DNA of 64,000 nucleotides from Rhynchopus euleeides (taxonomy: Eukaryota; Euglenozoa; Diplonemea; Diplonemida; Diplonemidae), in NCBI GenBank assembly GCA_963210315.1, contig OY723310.1, positions 1,364,001 to 1,428,000 of the forward strand, given 5' to 3'. How positions within the stretch are numbered: the first letter of the stretch is position 1; each line of letters begins with the position of its first letter. The notes beneath the pieces were generated by a model. The model was not told where the DNA came from and searched no databases. It saw only the letters and a list, made by a program, of their open reading frames with translations. Below are positions 10,156 to 22,032 of this stretch, in pieces. A program made the position numbers and the translations under genes.

Positions 10156-13100
10156 ATGCCTTTCCCAGACAGGGGCATGGTGCGCGGCATCGCACACAGG
10201 GCGCTCGAAGGGGGGCTTCCCACGCTTGTGCTGCTGCTGTCCGTCGCATGCCCTGCCCTGATTGTGTACTACTTCAACAGGGACGCCCCCTACTACACAG
10301 TTCGGCACCCGCACGCTGAAACAGTCGGCGTCTGGGACCCTGCACGCCAGCCGGAGCCGTGGTACGACGAGGGCGATGCCGGCGGGCTGGTGCTGCGGTG
10401 CACATGGCTGGAAGGGTACAACATCAGCAGCAACAGCACTGGCAGCGGCAGCAGCAGCAACAACACCGTCAACAGCAGCAGCAATAGTGCCAGTGGCAGT
10501 GACAGTAGCGGAAGCAGCAGCATCAGCAGCAACAGCGGGAGCGGGATCGGCAACATCACCTGTCCAGCGGTGGACATCAGTGGTGTGGGGGACTCCCTGT
10601 CTGCCATGCGTGCCACCACAAGGTTTGTGTACCCCGCAGTGGCAGCAGGGCGCGCCGTCATGCTGGTAGCTGCATTCGGGGCGTGGCCCGACAGGCAGCT
10701 GTGGTGGCGTGTGCTGTACGGTGCGCAGGCCACCGTGGGGCTGTGCTGCACGCTGCTGCTTGCGGTGCTCTTCGCCACAGCCTTCCCCCGCCTGCCGGAT
10801 GAAGGCGACAAAACCCTCTGGGTGGTGGCGTGCAACGTTCCCTCCGTGGTGTGGCTTGCCGTGCGCTTCGAGCTTGTCCTCCATGGAGCCCAGCTGTGCA
10901 TCCTCCTGAAGAGGAAGCGTGCCAGTGAGCTGTACCTGCTCTTCTTGGTGGCCCACGTCGTCCCGTTCACCGTGGCGGGATGCCCCATCCCCCGCGTTGC
11001 GTTGTTGTTGGTCTTCTTCGGCGAGCTCTTGCGGTTCGTCGCAGCAGTGGCCTGTGTAGCAGAGTACTTGCGTGGTGAGGGCTACAAGTCTCTGCAGGAG
11101 TGCCTCATAGTCATGCTGGCCAACTTCACGGTGTGGACTCTGGTGTATCCCCTGTGTGACGGAGACTTCATCATGCCGACGTCGACTGGCAGGATATTCA
11201 ATGTCATCCACGTCGTCTTGCCGGCATATGCACCCGTCCTGATGATGCTGTTGCTGAACCCGCCGTGCGAGGAGATGCCTGAATGCGGGCCTGTTGTGCC
11301 GGCAGAGCTGCAGCGTGTGTGGGACGACGCGGCGTCGGACGACTCGAGTGGCTACGGCAGCTGCCCCGAGTGGCCAGAGGAGTGTGGTGTGGCGGACCTG
11401 CCGGAGGTGTTGCGCGACGCAGACAGTGTCGGCAGCTACCGCATTGTGCTGTCGGTGCCGCAGGAGCGCGGGGTGGCCGTGCCGTCGGACGCAACACTCG
11501 CGACGCTGCAGCTGCGGGCCTGTGTCGAGGCGGGGGTTGCGCAGGCGGACCTGTCTGTGGAGGGCGAGAGCAGCGCCACGCTGGGCGACCTGGGGCTGAA
11601 GACGGGCAGCACGGTGGAGGTGCAGGTGCCGGCTGGTGCGCGCACCAGTGCCGCGCATGCCTGCGTGCTGGGTGGGGGTGTGGCGGGTGGCGGGGGCGGT
11701 GCCGACACGGAGGATGCTGGTGCCTATCTCCTGTGTGCCCAGATGCTGCAGCTGCTGCACGCCTACGAGACGCCGCACCTGCAGGATGTCGAGTCCGGGG
11801 ACCGTTGCGGTGTGGACCTGGTGCTGCACCGCACAGAGGGGCAGGTGGTGAAGGTGGTGATGCCGAGTGACGCCACGGTGGATCTGCTGCACCTGCGTGC
11901 CATGCTTGTGCTGGACGGCCCTGCTGTGCTCGACCCTGACGGCAGGCAGCTTGCGAGCGACGTGGCGCCGTCGAGGCGTCTGAGCGAGTGCGGGATCTCG
12001 GGCCGCCTGCTGGTGACAAAGGGCGGGGTGTGCAGGTCGCTGGGAGCGCTGTCGCGTGCCCTGCACATCGGCACGGGTGAGGCGGTGCCTGCAGACTACA
12101 CGCTGCTGCGGCTGCGTATGGCTGTGCCGCTGCACGTCAGTGTGACTGACGGGACAACGCTGGGTGCGCTGCGCATGCGCGCCATGCACGCGGCAGGCAC
12201 CAGCGCGGTGGTGCTGGGGCTACACAGCGACAACGACACGCGCCTCGGGGACCTGCACGTGCAGGAGGGGCAGCGTGTGGAGGTGGGGCTGCCCACGCCT
12301 GCCGCCCCCGAGCACCGCTGCACCGCAGCCATGTGGGACACCGTCGCAGCCGCCCTCGAGGCACAGACACCCGCAGCCCTGCGGGACGCACCGGACGGGA
12401 TGCCGCTCGACCTGTGCCTGCCTGGCGGGGAGGTGCTGCCTGTGCTCGTGTCCGCCGAGGCCACGCTGGGCACGCTGCGCCTCCGTGCAGCACACGCCCT
12501 GCAGCTGCGGGGCACGCACGCGGGCGTGCGGCTTGCCCTCGGCGGGACCACCCTGGCACGCAGCAACGACACGCCGCTGTGTGGGGTGGGGCTGGAGGCG
12601 GGTGCCGCTGTGCAGGTGTGTGTGCGCACCCCCGCCCCGGGCCCACGCAACCCCGCCGCTGCCCAGGCCATGCTGCGGCGTGCGTTGCAGGAGGGCGACG
12701 TGCAGGCGGCATGCCTGGCACTGGGCAGGGCACCACCCGCCAGCCTGCTGGAGCAGCTGCGCTCCCCAAGCGGCACACCCACCGCCGTGTGGTGTGCCGT
12801 GCTGCGGTACGCCCTGCTGAAGACAGAGCTGTGCTCTGCTGCCGCACTCGTGCAGTTGCTCCTGGGCAGCACGGATGGGCTGGGTGCGGTGTGCCTGTCG
12901 GGTGCGCTGGAGAGGCCTGGTGTGTTGCACGAGGTGCATCGGCTGGACCTTACCGGGAGCACACCTCCCTATTTCCGGGGGTACACCTCCCTGATGCGGT
13001 GCCTGCCCAGGTTTGTCGAGAGAGCTGATTTTAGCCACTCGTGTTTTGTCGGTGGTTTCGTGGGGCGTTAGCACAACGTAAGACACTACATCAGCCCGCG

Positions 13101-13569
13101 CGTGATGTGCAGGGCGCTGAAGCAGACAGGCTGGCACAGCACACCAGAAGCAGTGGAACAGGCGCAATCTGACACTGCCGGAAGTTGCCTCACGCACGTA
13201 CTGCTTGCGGATGGGGTGCCTGTGCGTGACCTGCCGCACGTCGTCGCCGCACTGCGCCAGGTAGGTGTGTGGGCAGTGCTGTACATCGCCCTCGCCGGCG
13301 TGCTCATCGCTTTCCACACTACCTTCCTTCAGGACACCGACGAGGCAGGTTGGCTTTTCGTGTGGTTCCTTGTCCCTGTCAGTGTGTGTTTTGGTGTGGA
13401 GCTGCTGCCTCTTTGGGTGCGTTGGCTGTTGGCGCACAAGGCACGTGAGCTGTGTGCCTCACGCAGCGGTGCCAAGGCGCGTCTCCCAGACAGCCCCAGC
13501 ACAGAGCTGCAAGACGCACCCATTCTGACACACGAATCTTTGGGTGGCTTCCAGGTCACCCCATTGTAG
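10156..13569 (+). pseudogene. Family gene 2: one in-frame TAG, otherwise complete
   Basis: Same architecture as gene 1: signal anchor, long Ser/Asn-rich glycosylated loop (full-length version), membrane helices, four ubiquitin-like repeats, two C-terminal helices and the QVTPL tail. A TAG at 13069-13071 (codon 972) replaces what is TTG in copy 3; the frame then continues uninterrupted to the normal TAG at 13567-13569. Read through, it would be 1137 residues. A truncated product would keep all four ubiquitin-like domains but lose the last two membrane helices. With only one lesion it is either a very young pseudogene or a shortened but working allele. Its membrane cassette (10908-11185) differs strongly from copy 1, while both flanks are nearly identical. 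Confidence 0.75.
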
Positions 13570-13876
13570 CACCTTCCCCTGTGGCACTTTCCTACGACGG
13601 GTTTTTCAGGTACTTCGATGATTCGGGGCTCTCACCAAGGTGCGACGCCCCTACCCGGAAGGACTGCCATTGCAAGAAGGTGCTGCGAGACTTGCTTTCC
13701 TTTCCTTTCCTTTCCGTGAACATTGTTGTGCTCCCTTCAAATTCGATTTCAATACCCCCCCCCCCCTCGCCCACCCCCACTTTCAATTTGGATGCGCAAC
13801 TCCGGATGGATGTGTTCTGTTATGTTTCGTATCGCTCCGCGGCATCGCTGCGAAGTGATTCTGCCAGCATACCCGA
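13570..13876 (+). repeat. 3' flank type beta, duplicated at 32363-32834
   Basis: The spacer after gene 2 matches the spacer after gene 3 (AGCACCTTCCCCT..., GAAGGACTGCCATTGCAAGA, TGCGCAACTCCGGATGGATG, CTGCCAGCATACCC). The gene 3 version has about 158 extra bases near 32427-32585. The block ends where element K sits in both copies. Confidence 0.75.
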
Positions 13877-13907
13877 GGCATCGAGTGCAAACGATATTAA
13901 TAATCGC

Positions 13908-14730
13908 ATATGGCCTCGTCCCAAACCCCCCCCCCCCAAAGTGGCTTTTTTGGGGGTTTTTGCTGAAAACCTGAAAAATACAGGACATAACCGGTCCTGA
14001 CCCCCAAACCTGGCCCAAAAGTGATATCTGGGGCTATCCGGGGGTTTCCTGGGGCAAATGAGGGTGCAGGGGGGTCTGATTCTGGTGGTGATTTCCTCTC
14101 CCACGGCCTTTCTTCGAGGGGGCTCCTCCCCCCCTGAAACCACCTCTTCCGGGCCTTGACTGAAGATTCAGAAACACTTGAGGCGAGGGTCCTCGACAGT
14201 GTTGGCAATCGCCAGAACTGTCCAGCAACATCAAGTCCTGTCATCAAGTTACCGAAAGCCGCAAAGCACGAACAGAAGAAACACTATCATTCTGCCCGTT
14301 GCTACAAGCACAGGGCGGCAGATCAGCGCTGGCATACTCTCAGACTCTCCGAGATAGTCAGATTGTTCAAGCTCAAACCCCACGACAAGGGTGTGCAAGT
14401 TTCCTGGCATAAAACAAAGAACTCTGAACAGCACACGCAACCCGCTTGAGAACGTGTGTCCGGATGAGAGGGCTTCAATCAAGGCCCGGAAGAGGTGGTT
14501 TCAGGGGGGGAGGAGCCCCCTCGAAGAAAGGCCGTGGGAGAGGAAATCACCACCAGAATCAGACCCCCCTGCACCCTCATTTGCCCCAGGAAACCCCCGG
14601 ATAGCCCCAGATATCACTTTTGGGCCAGGTTTGGGGGTCAGGACCGGTTTTGTCCTGGATCTTTCAGGTTTTCAGCGAAAAATCCCAAAAAGGCCACTTT
14701 GGGGGGGGGGGTTACGGGACGAGCCCATAT
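13908..14730. mobile_element. Foldback element with 252-bp inverted arms
   Basis: Arms 13908-14159 and 14479-14730 are near-perfect inverted copies, both 252 bp, starting ATATGGCCTCGTCCC and carrying a C-run then AAGTGGC. The 320-bp centre contains a short frame (14156-14449) with no recognised domain. Confidence 0.8.
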
Positions 14731-14765
14731 ACAGTAACAACGTCGTTTACGTCGTTTTTATTTTA

Positions 14766-15236
14766 CTGGGGGGGGGGGGGGGCAAATACAAGAGTATATG
14801 CAAATACAAGGGTATATGCTAATACAAGAGTACTCCAGAAATCGCGATTTTAAAAAGTTCACCGAGCAAATACAAGAGTATACTCTTGTATTTGCATACT
14901 AGACTTTTGAAGAACTTTTGTGGGGTTTTCATCATATTTTGTACTTCCAATGACCTCCCCCAGGCCAGTGGGCCTCCTGTCTGGAGTCGTCACGGTCGGG
15001 TGGGAGTCGCCTCGGGTGGGAAAGGCCAAGAGGACGCTCGTATTGTCTCTTCGGCGCCGCTGCCCCATGAGGGCCCACCCGGAGGCCACATTTCTAGTAT
15101 GCAAATACAAGAGTATATACTCTTGTATTTGCATACTAGACAACTTTTCAGCTAAAAACAATTTTTTGAAAACCCTGAATTACGTAAGCTGGCACGGTGA
15201 ATAGAAGAGTATACCCTTGTATTTGCCCCCCCCCAG
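14766..15236. mobile_element. Element B1 (471 bp), TA target duplication
   Basis: Ends TA-CTGGGGGGGG...CAAATACAAGAGTATA, with the inverse TACCCTTGTATTTG...CCCCAG-TA on the right. TA is at 14764-14765 and 15237-15238. The oligomer GCAAATACAAGAGTATA is repeated several times inside, including two perfect palindromes (about 14872-14902 and 15104-15140). No coding sequence. Confidence 0.8.
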
Positions 15237-15646
15237 TAATGGCAAACAGAATAACCGGTTTTTGGCCATTTTTGGCCTTTTCGCTGGTTGGAGGAGGAAA
15301 TCTTGCAAATGCTATGTGTCTTCTGGGGGGGCAGATTCTCGGTTTTTCAGGAGTCCTGTACTGAGGAAGTCCTCCTGTACTGATGCAGAGAGTCCTCTTG
15401 TACTGAGAATGACCTGCTGGAGTGGTAGAATAGTTAGCAACGTGGAGCGAGGGGGCGGGGAAGTCTTTAATGACCTTCCCCCAAATTTCTGATCTGCCCC
15501 CGCCCCCCTGGGCCCCACTGGGGCCCAGGGAGCAGGGCTATTCCGACTATCGACCCAACGACCCACCGAATGTGGTCGGGTGCTTGACATGTCAGGGACG
15601 ATATGTCAGCCTGAGAACATATGTTCACTGCCGTGGCCTCCGGCGG

Positions 15647-15667
15647 CTGGGGGGCTCCGCCCCCCAG
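15647..15667. repeat. Perfect 8-bp-stem GC hairpin
   Basis: CTGGGGGG, loop CTCCG, CCCCCCAG. It is similar in design to the hairpins at 19510 and 19541. Function unknown. Confidence 0.7.
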
Positions 15668-16354
15668 ACCCCCTGAAGGCGGTCTGCTGGCTCCTGGATG
15701 TCATGAACCGCCTGTGGTACGATAGACACGGATGATCCACTAGCCGAGCGCTCACGTTCGCGCGCGAAGCGCGCAAAATTTTTTTTGCCCCCTTTACCAG
15801 GTAGGGCAGCTGCCCTACCTATTAAAGTTTTGGGCACGAGCCCAGCGAGATCACTGGGGTGGTAGGTAGGGGATAATACTTATCGTTTGCACTGCATGCC
15901 TACTGGGGGGGGGCTAAATAGAAGGGGGAGGTCAAACACGGTGGCCTGGTCAGCTGACTGACCAGGTTTTGACCAGGTCCAAATCTGACCAGGTCATGAC
16001 CAGGTAAGACCTGGTCATGACCAGGTCATTTTCACCCATTTTAACCGGGGGAACATGTTGAGTGGCCAAGCAGGGGGAACAATTCGCATATTCCGCACTA
16101 TCTCCGGCCGTTGTGGAAAGTATGAGTCAAAAGGGTTCAACTATACCCCGAGGCGAGAAAGAAATCAAAGTTTGAAGCATGTTGGGCACAAAGGGAAAAT
16201 GATCAAAATTGACCGAAAATCATGATAAGCAGCTTTCTGAGGGCTTAGTGACCCTCCCAGTGTTCCTTCAGTTCTCCTGCTGGTACCTCCACAAGGCACA
16301 GCGGGCAGCGGTTTGGGGTCAGTTTGTCCTTGTGCTGGGCGTAAAGGTGCTGAC

Positions 16355-16924
16355 TCAAGCTATTTTAACCCGACGGGCACACAACGGGCACACATTGTAC
16401 AAGGGAGGTTGCTTCCCTGTGGTTTGCGTCGTAATGTGCGAACAGTGCACCCCCATTGTCTTGTTGCATATTACGCAGTGCATTGGCTCGTCGTCGTCAT
16501 CGTCATCGTCGTCTTCCCCTTCTTCGGCTTCATCTTCCGCTTCTTCACATTCTTCTCCTTCTTCCTCTTCTTCGTTGTCGTCGTCGGCTTCACAGGCCAG
16601 TGCTGCCTTGCCTAACACGCCGTCCTTCGCATCCTGGGTGCGGATCGGCGGCTGCTTGTCGCAGAGGAGACCACGCGGTTTCTTGCAGGCAGCATGCCAG
16701 TCAGTAACCAGCCATCGGAACACTTGCCGAGCGAATTGATCGGGCCGACAGGGGTTACCCGACTGCTCAGACCGAGAGTCCTGAGACGGTGCCGAAACGA
16801 ATCGAAGTTTTTCATACATACGGGACCCGCTGTCACGCACTTCCCGCACAACGATATGCCATCGTATTGCAAGAGGGTCCACGAAGATTCTTGCGGGGTC
16901 GTGCCGAAACTGGCATGGGGGCAT
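16355..16924 (-). pseudogene. Acidic Cys-rich protein fragment inside element C
   Basis: Minus-strand ATG frame of 189 codons. The C-terminal half looks genuine: an Asp/Glu run (EEEEEGEECEEAEDEAEEG and D-runs) followed by two CxxC pairs (CVIC ... CPLC), suggesting zinc binding. The N-terminal half of the same protein seems to lie in the overlapping frame of 16612-17184, which has CGKC and a smooth composition up to about 16690, so a frameshift or missed intron joins them. No family recognised. Probably the element's own gene, now decayed. Confidence 0.4.
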
Positions 16925-17465
16925 AGTTTGCCAGCTATGGCACTGCCGATGGGACCGTCCTCCTCGTCCTCGCTGGCATCGGGATGCTCGGGTTCAGCGG
17001 GGTCAGCATCCTTGTCGTTGTCACTCACGACGACGTTGAGGCCCACTGGTCGGGCTTCTTCGTCATCACCGCGTTCACCAACTGGATGTCGATGGTCACG
17101 ACACCCTGCCGGTTGCCTGTGGTGTTGCCCCCACCGCCACAATGAACGGATCCGGTAGGTGAAACGTTTGGGCGTGCAGACCATTCGGAACCTCGCTCTT
17201 GTAGGGCAGGTCCCTCATGACTGTGACAGTCATGACCGATCCGTCGAGGACAGGTGGGTGCTCGTCGGGCACGTTAGCTCCGACCTACCTCTCCGATGAT
17301 CCGGTAGAAGGGGACGTCTGCTATCGAATGCCTCCCGATCTGCGTGGGGGGGGTACGGGATTAGTTGATTTTCAGCTGCCTTCGAAGAAGTACTGCCCAC
17401 TGCGCTCTGAGTGGTGTGCAGCTTCTTCATGTCGGTTCCCACCATCATCCGAGCACCCGCCTCCT

Positions 17466-17750
17466 TCAGCACCTCGAGTTCTTGTCAGCGCTCGTGAGGC
17501 GCTTCATGCTGACTCTGACGAACACGGTGTCGGAGTTGCCAGAGACACGCATGGAGTAGACTGCGGGCAGCGTCTTGGCCTTCTTCTTGTCGGCCTCTTC
17601 GCTCCGTGTCAGCTTCCTACCCCACTCCTTGCCAAAGTGGGTGGCGATGGCTTTGGTGAGGTTGCCACCCGCACACTCCACCCGTGTCCCCTCGGCTGGG
17701 AAAACTTTCTCAAACAGCGCCGCGAGGCTGCTGTGAAACAGCTCGCCGCT
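17466..17750 (-). pseudogene. Basic protein fragment inside element C (94 codons)
   Basis: Minus-strand frame open from the stop at 17751-17753 to 17466. It contains GELFHSSLAALFEKVFPAEG and a Lys-rich stretch (EEADKKKAKT). Composition is protein-like, but there is no start codon and no recognised domain. It lies upstream, on the same strand, of the acidic Cys-rich fragment and may be an earlier exon of it. Confidence 0.3.
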
Positions 17751-18080
17751 TCACAATGTAAAACTTGACAAACTTGAGTGTCCAGGTGGGCAGGGAACCT
17801 GGGGGCGGGGGCCTCATTCCTTTTTGGTAATTTTGGGCTAATTTTGACCGTTTTTCCCTTGTGTCCAACATGATTCAAACTTCAGTTTCTTTCTCGACTC
17901 GGGGTATAGTTGAACCCTTTTGACCCATACTTTCCACAACGGCCGGAGAGAGTGCGGAATATGCGAATTGTTCCCCCTGCTTGGCCACTCAACATGTTCC
18001 CCCGGTTAAAATGGGTGAAAATGACCTGGTCAAGATTTGACCAGGTTTTGACCTGGTCAGGGTCTGACCAGGCCACCGTG

Positions 18081-18345
18081 AATACAAGGGGGGGCCTATT
18101 AGAAGGGGGGGGGGGTCTGAAAATTCGAAATCCATAAAATTTGCAGGGAAATCATGATGTCAGTCATGATGTGCACTTCTTCCGAATGTAGGGGCTCTTG
18201 AGGGCTTGTATCCGGAGCTTGCAGGACATCGTGTATCAGTCCATGCGATCATGCGTGTGAGGTACTTTTCGATAGCACTGTCCCACACATCACTCGTCCG
18301 TGATGCGCGGGTGCATTTTTGGCGCTGTTTTGCGGTAATTTGTGC
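18081..18345. other. B2 interior, no gene
   Basis: Contains GAAGGGGGGGGGGGG and about 220 bp of mixed sequence ending near GCGCACGGTGGG, where the inverted end shared with 26067-26090 begins. Nothing else recognised. Confidence 0.4.
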
Positions 18346-18388
18346 GCACGGTGGGATCTTGTAAATTTTACATGTATAACTACAAGTA
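18346..18388. repeat. Inverted end paired with 26028-26070
   Basis: CACGGTGGGATCTTGTAAAT and the following TTTACATGTATAACTACAAG recur in inverse at 26028-26070. This marks the two edges of the AT-rich array element into which D, P, E, A and G sequences were later inserted. Confidence 0.7.
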
Positions 18389-18733
18389 CCGTATACGTAA
18401 ATATTTTGGAACGTAAATATTATGGAACGTAAATATTATGGAACGTAAATATTTTGGAACGCTGGTGGGTTGGCGTTCCAGATTTTTTTCGTTCCATAAT
18501 ATTTACAGGGCTTTCTGCGACTCGGGGACTTGGACCAGGTGATCGGACGGCATGCAGAGTCCCTGACGGGACCTACTCGTGCACTTTTCGCGCGATTCCT
18601 GACGCAAGCCGTCCTCACCACCGAGTCCCCAACTGGCCCTGTAAATATTTTGGAACGTAAATATTATGGAACGGACCGGCCAAAAATGGGCCCGTTCCAT
18701 AATATTTACGTTCCATAATATTTACGTATACGG
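18389..18733 (+). mobile_element. Element D, copy 1 (345 bp), TA duplication
   Basis: Ends CCGTATACGTAAATATT and its inverse, with TA at 18387-18388 and 18734-18735. The ends carry iterated GTAAATATTATGGAACG units, three on one side and two on the other, and the unique core is about 140 bp. Further copies are at 23084, 23707, 25644 and 58512. Confidence 0.85.
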
Positions 18734-18747
18734 TATATACATGTATT

Positions 18748-19510
18748 GGGGGTCTTCGCTCCGGGTCAATTTGGGTCAACTTGGGTCAATTTGGGTCACC
18801 CTGGGGTTTTTCACCTTAGGAAAATGGGGGGCTTCGCTCCGGGTCAATCTGGGTCAGCTTGGGTCAGTGACCCGGAGCGAAGCCCCCCCCCTTAGGTGAC
18901 CAAAAATAGGTGAAAATTTTTGCCTATTTTCCCTTGTGTCAAACTTGGAGTCTGACCCAAAAATCGGAATCTGTGACCCATGGTTTATATGGGCAAACCT
19001 GAAAATTTCCGACTTTTTCCTCAATTTTTCCCACTTCCTGGCCATACCTTTCCCGACCCAAAATCAAACAAATGCAGCGGAAAATGGCCAAAAATAGGCC
19101 AAAAAACCCCAAATTTTTTCCTATGGGAACGAACATGGGGGTCTTCGCTCCGGGTCAATTTGGGTCAACTTGGGTCAATTTGGGTCACCCTGGGGTTTTT
19201 CACCTTAGGAAAATGGGGGGCTTCGCTCCGGGTCAATCTGGGTCAGCTTGGGTCAGTGACCCGGAGCGAAGCCCCCCCCCTTAGGTGACCAAAAATAGGT
19301 GAAAATTTTTGCCTATTTTCCCTTGTGTCAAACTTGGAGTCTGACCCAAAAATCGGAATCTGTGACCCATGGTTTATATGGGCAAACCTGAAAATTTCCG
19401 ACTTTTTCCTCAATTTTTCCCACTTCCTGGCCATACCTTTCCCGACCCAAAATCAAACAAATGCAGCGGAAAATGGCCAAAAATAGGCCAAAAAACCCCA
19501 AATTTTTTTC
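18748..19510. repeat. 389-bp tandem duplication, almost identical units
   Basis: Unit 1 starts at about 18748 and unit 2 at about 19137; positions such as GTCTTCGCTC at 18752 and 19141 are exactly 389 apart. The 63-codon minus-strand frames in both are identical, so the duplication is recent. Each unit contains a 22-bp-stem hairpin (GGGGGGCTTCGCTCCGGGTC and its inverse). Confidence 0.9.
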
Positions 19511-19563
19511 CGGGGGGCTTCGCCCCCCGGACCCCCCTTGCGTGGGGGGCTTCGCCCCCCACG
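19510..19563. repeat. Two GC hairpins with CTTCG loops
   Basis: CCGGGGGG-CTTCG-CCCCCCGG (19510-19530) and CGTGGGGGG-CTTCG-CCCCCCACG (19541-19563) stand side by side. Both stems are perfect. Confidence 0.8.
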
Positions 19564-21000
19564 CCACACGCACCTCCCGGCCGGTGGCCGGTTCGGTCGT
19601 CGTCGGCTGCGGCCAAAGGGCGTGCGGTAGCCGACGCCCTTTTGTGCTCGCCTCCTCCTCCCACACTTCAGCGTGTCGTTTCAGGTGACTCCGTGTTCCT
19701 GCTTTGTTCTTCTGTCGACTGGGACGGGCCAGTCCTCGTGGGTTGCCGCCCGGTGTGTCCTCCCCTGGGACCCCCTCCTCCTCCCACCACTTGCATCTGG
19801 TTCAGCTTCAGTGAGAGCTGAGCGGGAGCCATACTTGCTCTCTTGGACCAATTGTCCGCAGTCCTGCATCATGACGAGTTAGGTATTGCCCAGTCGCAGC
19901 CATCCCCCGTCCCAGGTGTTCTGCCGTGGGCCAGCTCACCATCTGCAGGTCACCCCGTCACACACCAGTGGGCAGGCCCTGTCAACGAAATCGATGTGAC
20001 TGCTCTTGCCGCAGGGCAACGGATGTGGGCCTGCATTGCATCCTGTTGCCGCTCAGTTCTGTTCCCACCGGAGCTTCTTCTTGCGCCGCAGATCGAACAG
20101 CCTTTCGTGTGGTCGGCGCCGATCTTGTATAGGACGTAGGCAGTAGGCTGCTGTGGGTGACCTGCAGGTTACCCGTCCCTTTCGTGTAGGCAGCGCGAGA
20201 GGTGCGATGTTTTTGTGGGAGCACGGCAGCTGCCCCACACTCCATGCTGCTCTCTTGTCTGCTGTTTATGTTGAACAAGGTCTGGCTGCCAGTGATCTCG
20301 CTGGGGGTCGGGCAAACCAAAAAAGAGGTCGGGCACAGGGTGGCCGAGCTCGCGAGAAAAAAAGTGCAGCCCAACCCCGCCCCGACTTCCCGTGGTATGA
20401 TGCAAACAGGATCGAATGCACGGCCACAGAACATTTTCACCCAATTCGAGAGGCACCGGATGTTGCTGCCTTTGGTCGTCCTGCTGGATCAAAAATCAGG
20501 AATCCAGCCCCCCAGCCGCCGGAGGCCACGGTAGTGAACATCCTGAAAGTCTTCGAAGGCTAGTCCCCACACCGGTTGGTGCTGTTGCACATTCCAGGCG
20601 GGGATGGTCCTTCGCTTGGGGCATGATGAGGTGCGCTTCGATGAACACCATCAAGCCCCCAGCATGCCGTTGGGTTTTCATACGCTGCGGCGCATGAAAA
20701 CTCGGCCACAAGGCCGAACCCAAAAGCCCCAAAATCTGACCCGGGAGGTAGGGCCGAGGGTAGGGCCATGCCACCCCTGGCGGCCCACCCTCCCAAACAA
20801 TTACAGAAAAAGGGAGGTGGGGCCGCGGCCCCCTGCCAGCCCTGGCACGGGATCACTGCTGGCGGGTAGTTCAGGCTCGTGGCCCTCCTCGTTCCGATAG
20901 CCCCTCGGACATCCAAATGATTCACGTGCAGCAGCCCATGCGCAGAGAACGGTGTGCCGTCTTGTACAGCAACTGTTGGACAACTGTTGAAATCGTTTTT
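19564..21000. other. Unassigned interior of element P
   Basis: Two overlapping plus-strand frames (20153-20563 and 20202-20534) have protein-like composition but no recognised domain, and they compete with each other. No repeat match elsewhere in the window. Confidence 0.3.
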
Positions 21001-21203
21001 CACCAAAAAAAAATCACTCTGCGGGCCAAGTCGAAGATTTTTCTGGGGACTTTTGGTGTCCCCAATTTTTCAATTTTCGAAAAATAAGCTCACTTTGCTA
21101 AACTGGACCCAACTCCCCACACTCTTTTTTCCCGACTTTTTCACGGGTTTTTTCCGGTTTTTTTTGGTTTTTTTTGGCGGATGGAGCGAAGACCCCCATT
21201 ATA

Positions 21204-21969
21204 CCGTAAACGGAAAAAGGGTGGACCGTAAAAATGTTCCAAGTTCCCAAAAAAGGCCAAACGTTCCATCTTTTTTACGGTCCACTATTTATTGGGACTG
21301 AATATGGAACGGACAATGCGACTTTCGCCCGCGGGCTGGTGGGTTGCGGCCTCCATGCCGCAGACTTCCACGTAGGCCTCCCGACCTCCCAGCTTTGGAC
21401 CCTCCCTCCACCACCGCAACCAACACCAGCAAGAGAAGCAAGGCCTCCCTGCGTGCGGAAAGGGCACGATCACCACCACTCACCTCGAGAAGTGTAGTAC
21501 CATGCAAGGAGCGTTCCGGTAGAAGTAAAAATAGAACCTGCTGCGCTCGCCCACATAAGCAGCCACAGTACGGCAGGGCGCGCAGACAGAAGCTGAGACG
21601 ACCGGGCTCCCTCCAGATGTAAATTCGTGAATCAGTGCCCGGAAAATTCAGGGAAATCGTACTCCTTTAGTGTAGTACACCCTGCAGTAACTGTGGGAGA
21701 ACAGTTCCGGACGATGGTGAGCGCGCACTATGTGTTGAGGCCCTGTGGTGTTGATCCTGAAGCTTCAGTCGTACGATTTCCTTGGTTCCTTCGCGACTTC
21801 GTCGCTCGGAACTCGTAAAAAAACTGCCAAGTCCACTATCCCAACCGTAAAATAGGTGGACCGTAAAAATGTTCCAAGTTCCGGAAAAATCCTATTTGTT
21901 CCATCTTTTTTACGGTCCACCTATAGTACGGTTCACCTTTATTACGGTCCACAATATTTCCTTTTACGG
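21204..21969 (+). mobile_element. Element E, copy 1 (766 bp), TA duplication
   Basis: Ends CCGTAAACGGAAA and the inverse, with TA at 21202-21203 and 21970-21971. Subterminal GGTGGACCGTAAAAATGTTCC motifs recur in inverse near the right end. Copy 2 at 22033 is very similar. The ends resemble those of element D (CCGTA[T/A]ACG). No gene. Confidence 0.85.
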
Positions 21970-22032
21970 TACATGTATAATACTTGCATGTCAACTATTA
22001 TACATGTATAATACATGTATATGCCTGAAATA
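21970..22032. repeat. AT-rich palindromic array segment
   Basis: Units of ATACATGTATAATAC and TTGCATGTCAACTATTATAC. The same segment recurs near 23620-23706 and 25953-26036. Confidence 0.8.

Larger units (their letters stand above)
13877..15900. mobile_element. Element K-prime (2024 bp), sister of K at 32835
   Basis: Inverted ends: GGCATCGAGTGCAAACGATA on the left, and on the right GGCATGCAGTGCAAACGATA when read inward. The right edge has TA (15901-15902); the left has GA (13875-13876), apparently a mutated TA. The same position in the duplicated gene 3 flank carries element K with related ends, so the insertion probably predates the duplication. Inside lie a foldback (13908-14730) and element B1 (14766-15236). 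Confidence 0.65.
15937..18080. mobile_element. Foldback element C with about 240-280-bp arms and a decayed minus-strand gene
   Basis: The left arm (about 15937-16213) and right arm (about 17841-18080) are inverted copies beginning CACGGTGGCCTGGTCAG, with repeated GACCAGGT units near the ends. The 1.6-kb centre has protein-like sequence on the minus strand in more than one frame (listed separately). This may be the most coding-rich element in the stack. Confidence 0.7.
18746..21198. mobile_element. Element P with tandem duplicated left part
   Basis: The left end TTGGGGGTCTTCGCTCC and the inverse GGAGCGAAGACCCCC at about 21183-21197 define a 2.45-kb element inserted in the AT-rich array. The left part is a 389-bp tandem duplication; the right part (19570-21180) has no gene I can support. 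Two protein-like overlapping frames near 20199-20563 are unresolved. Confidence 0.5.
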
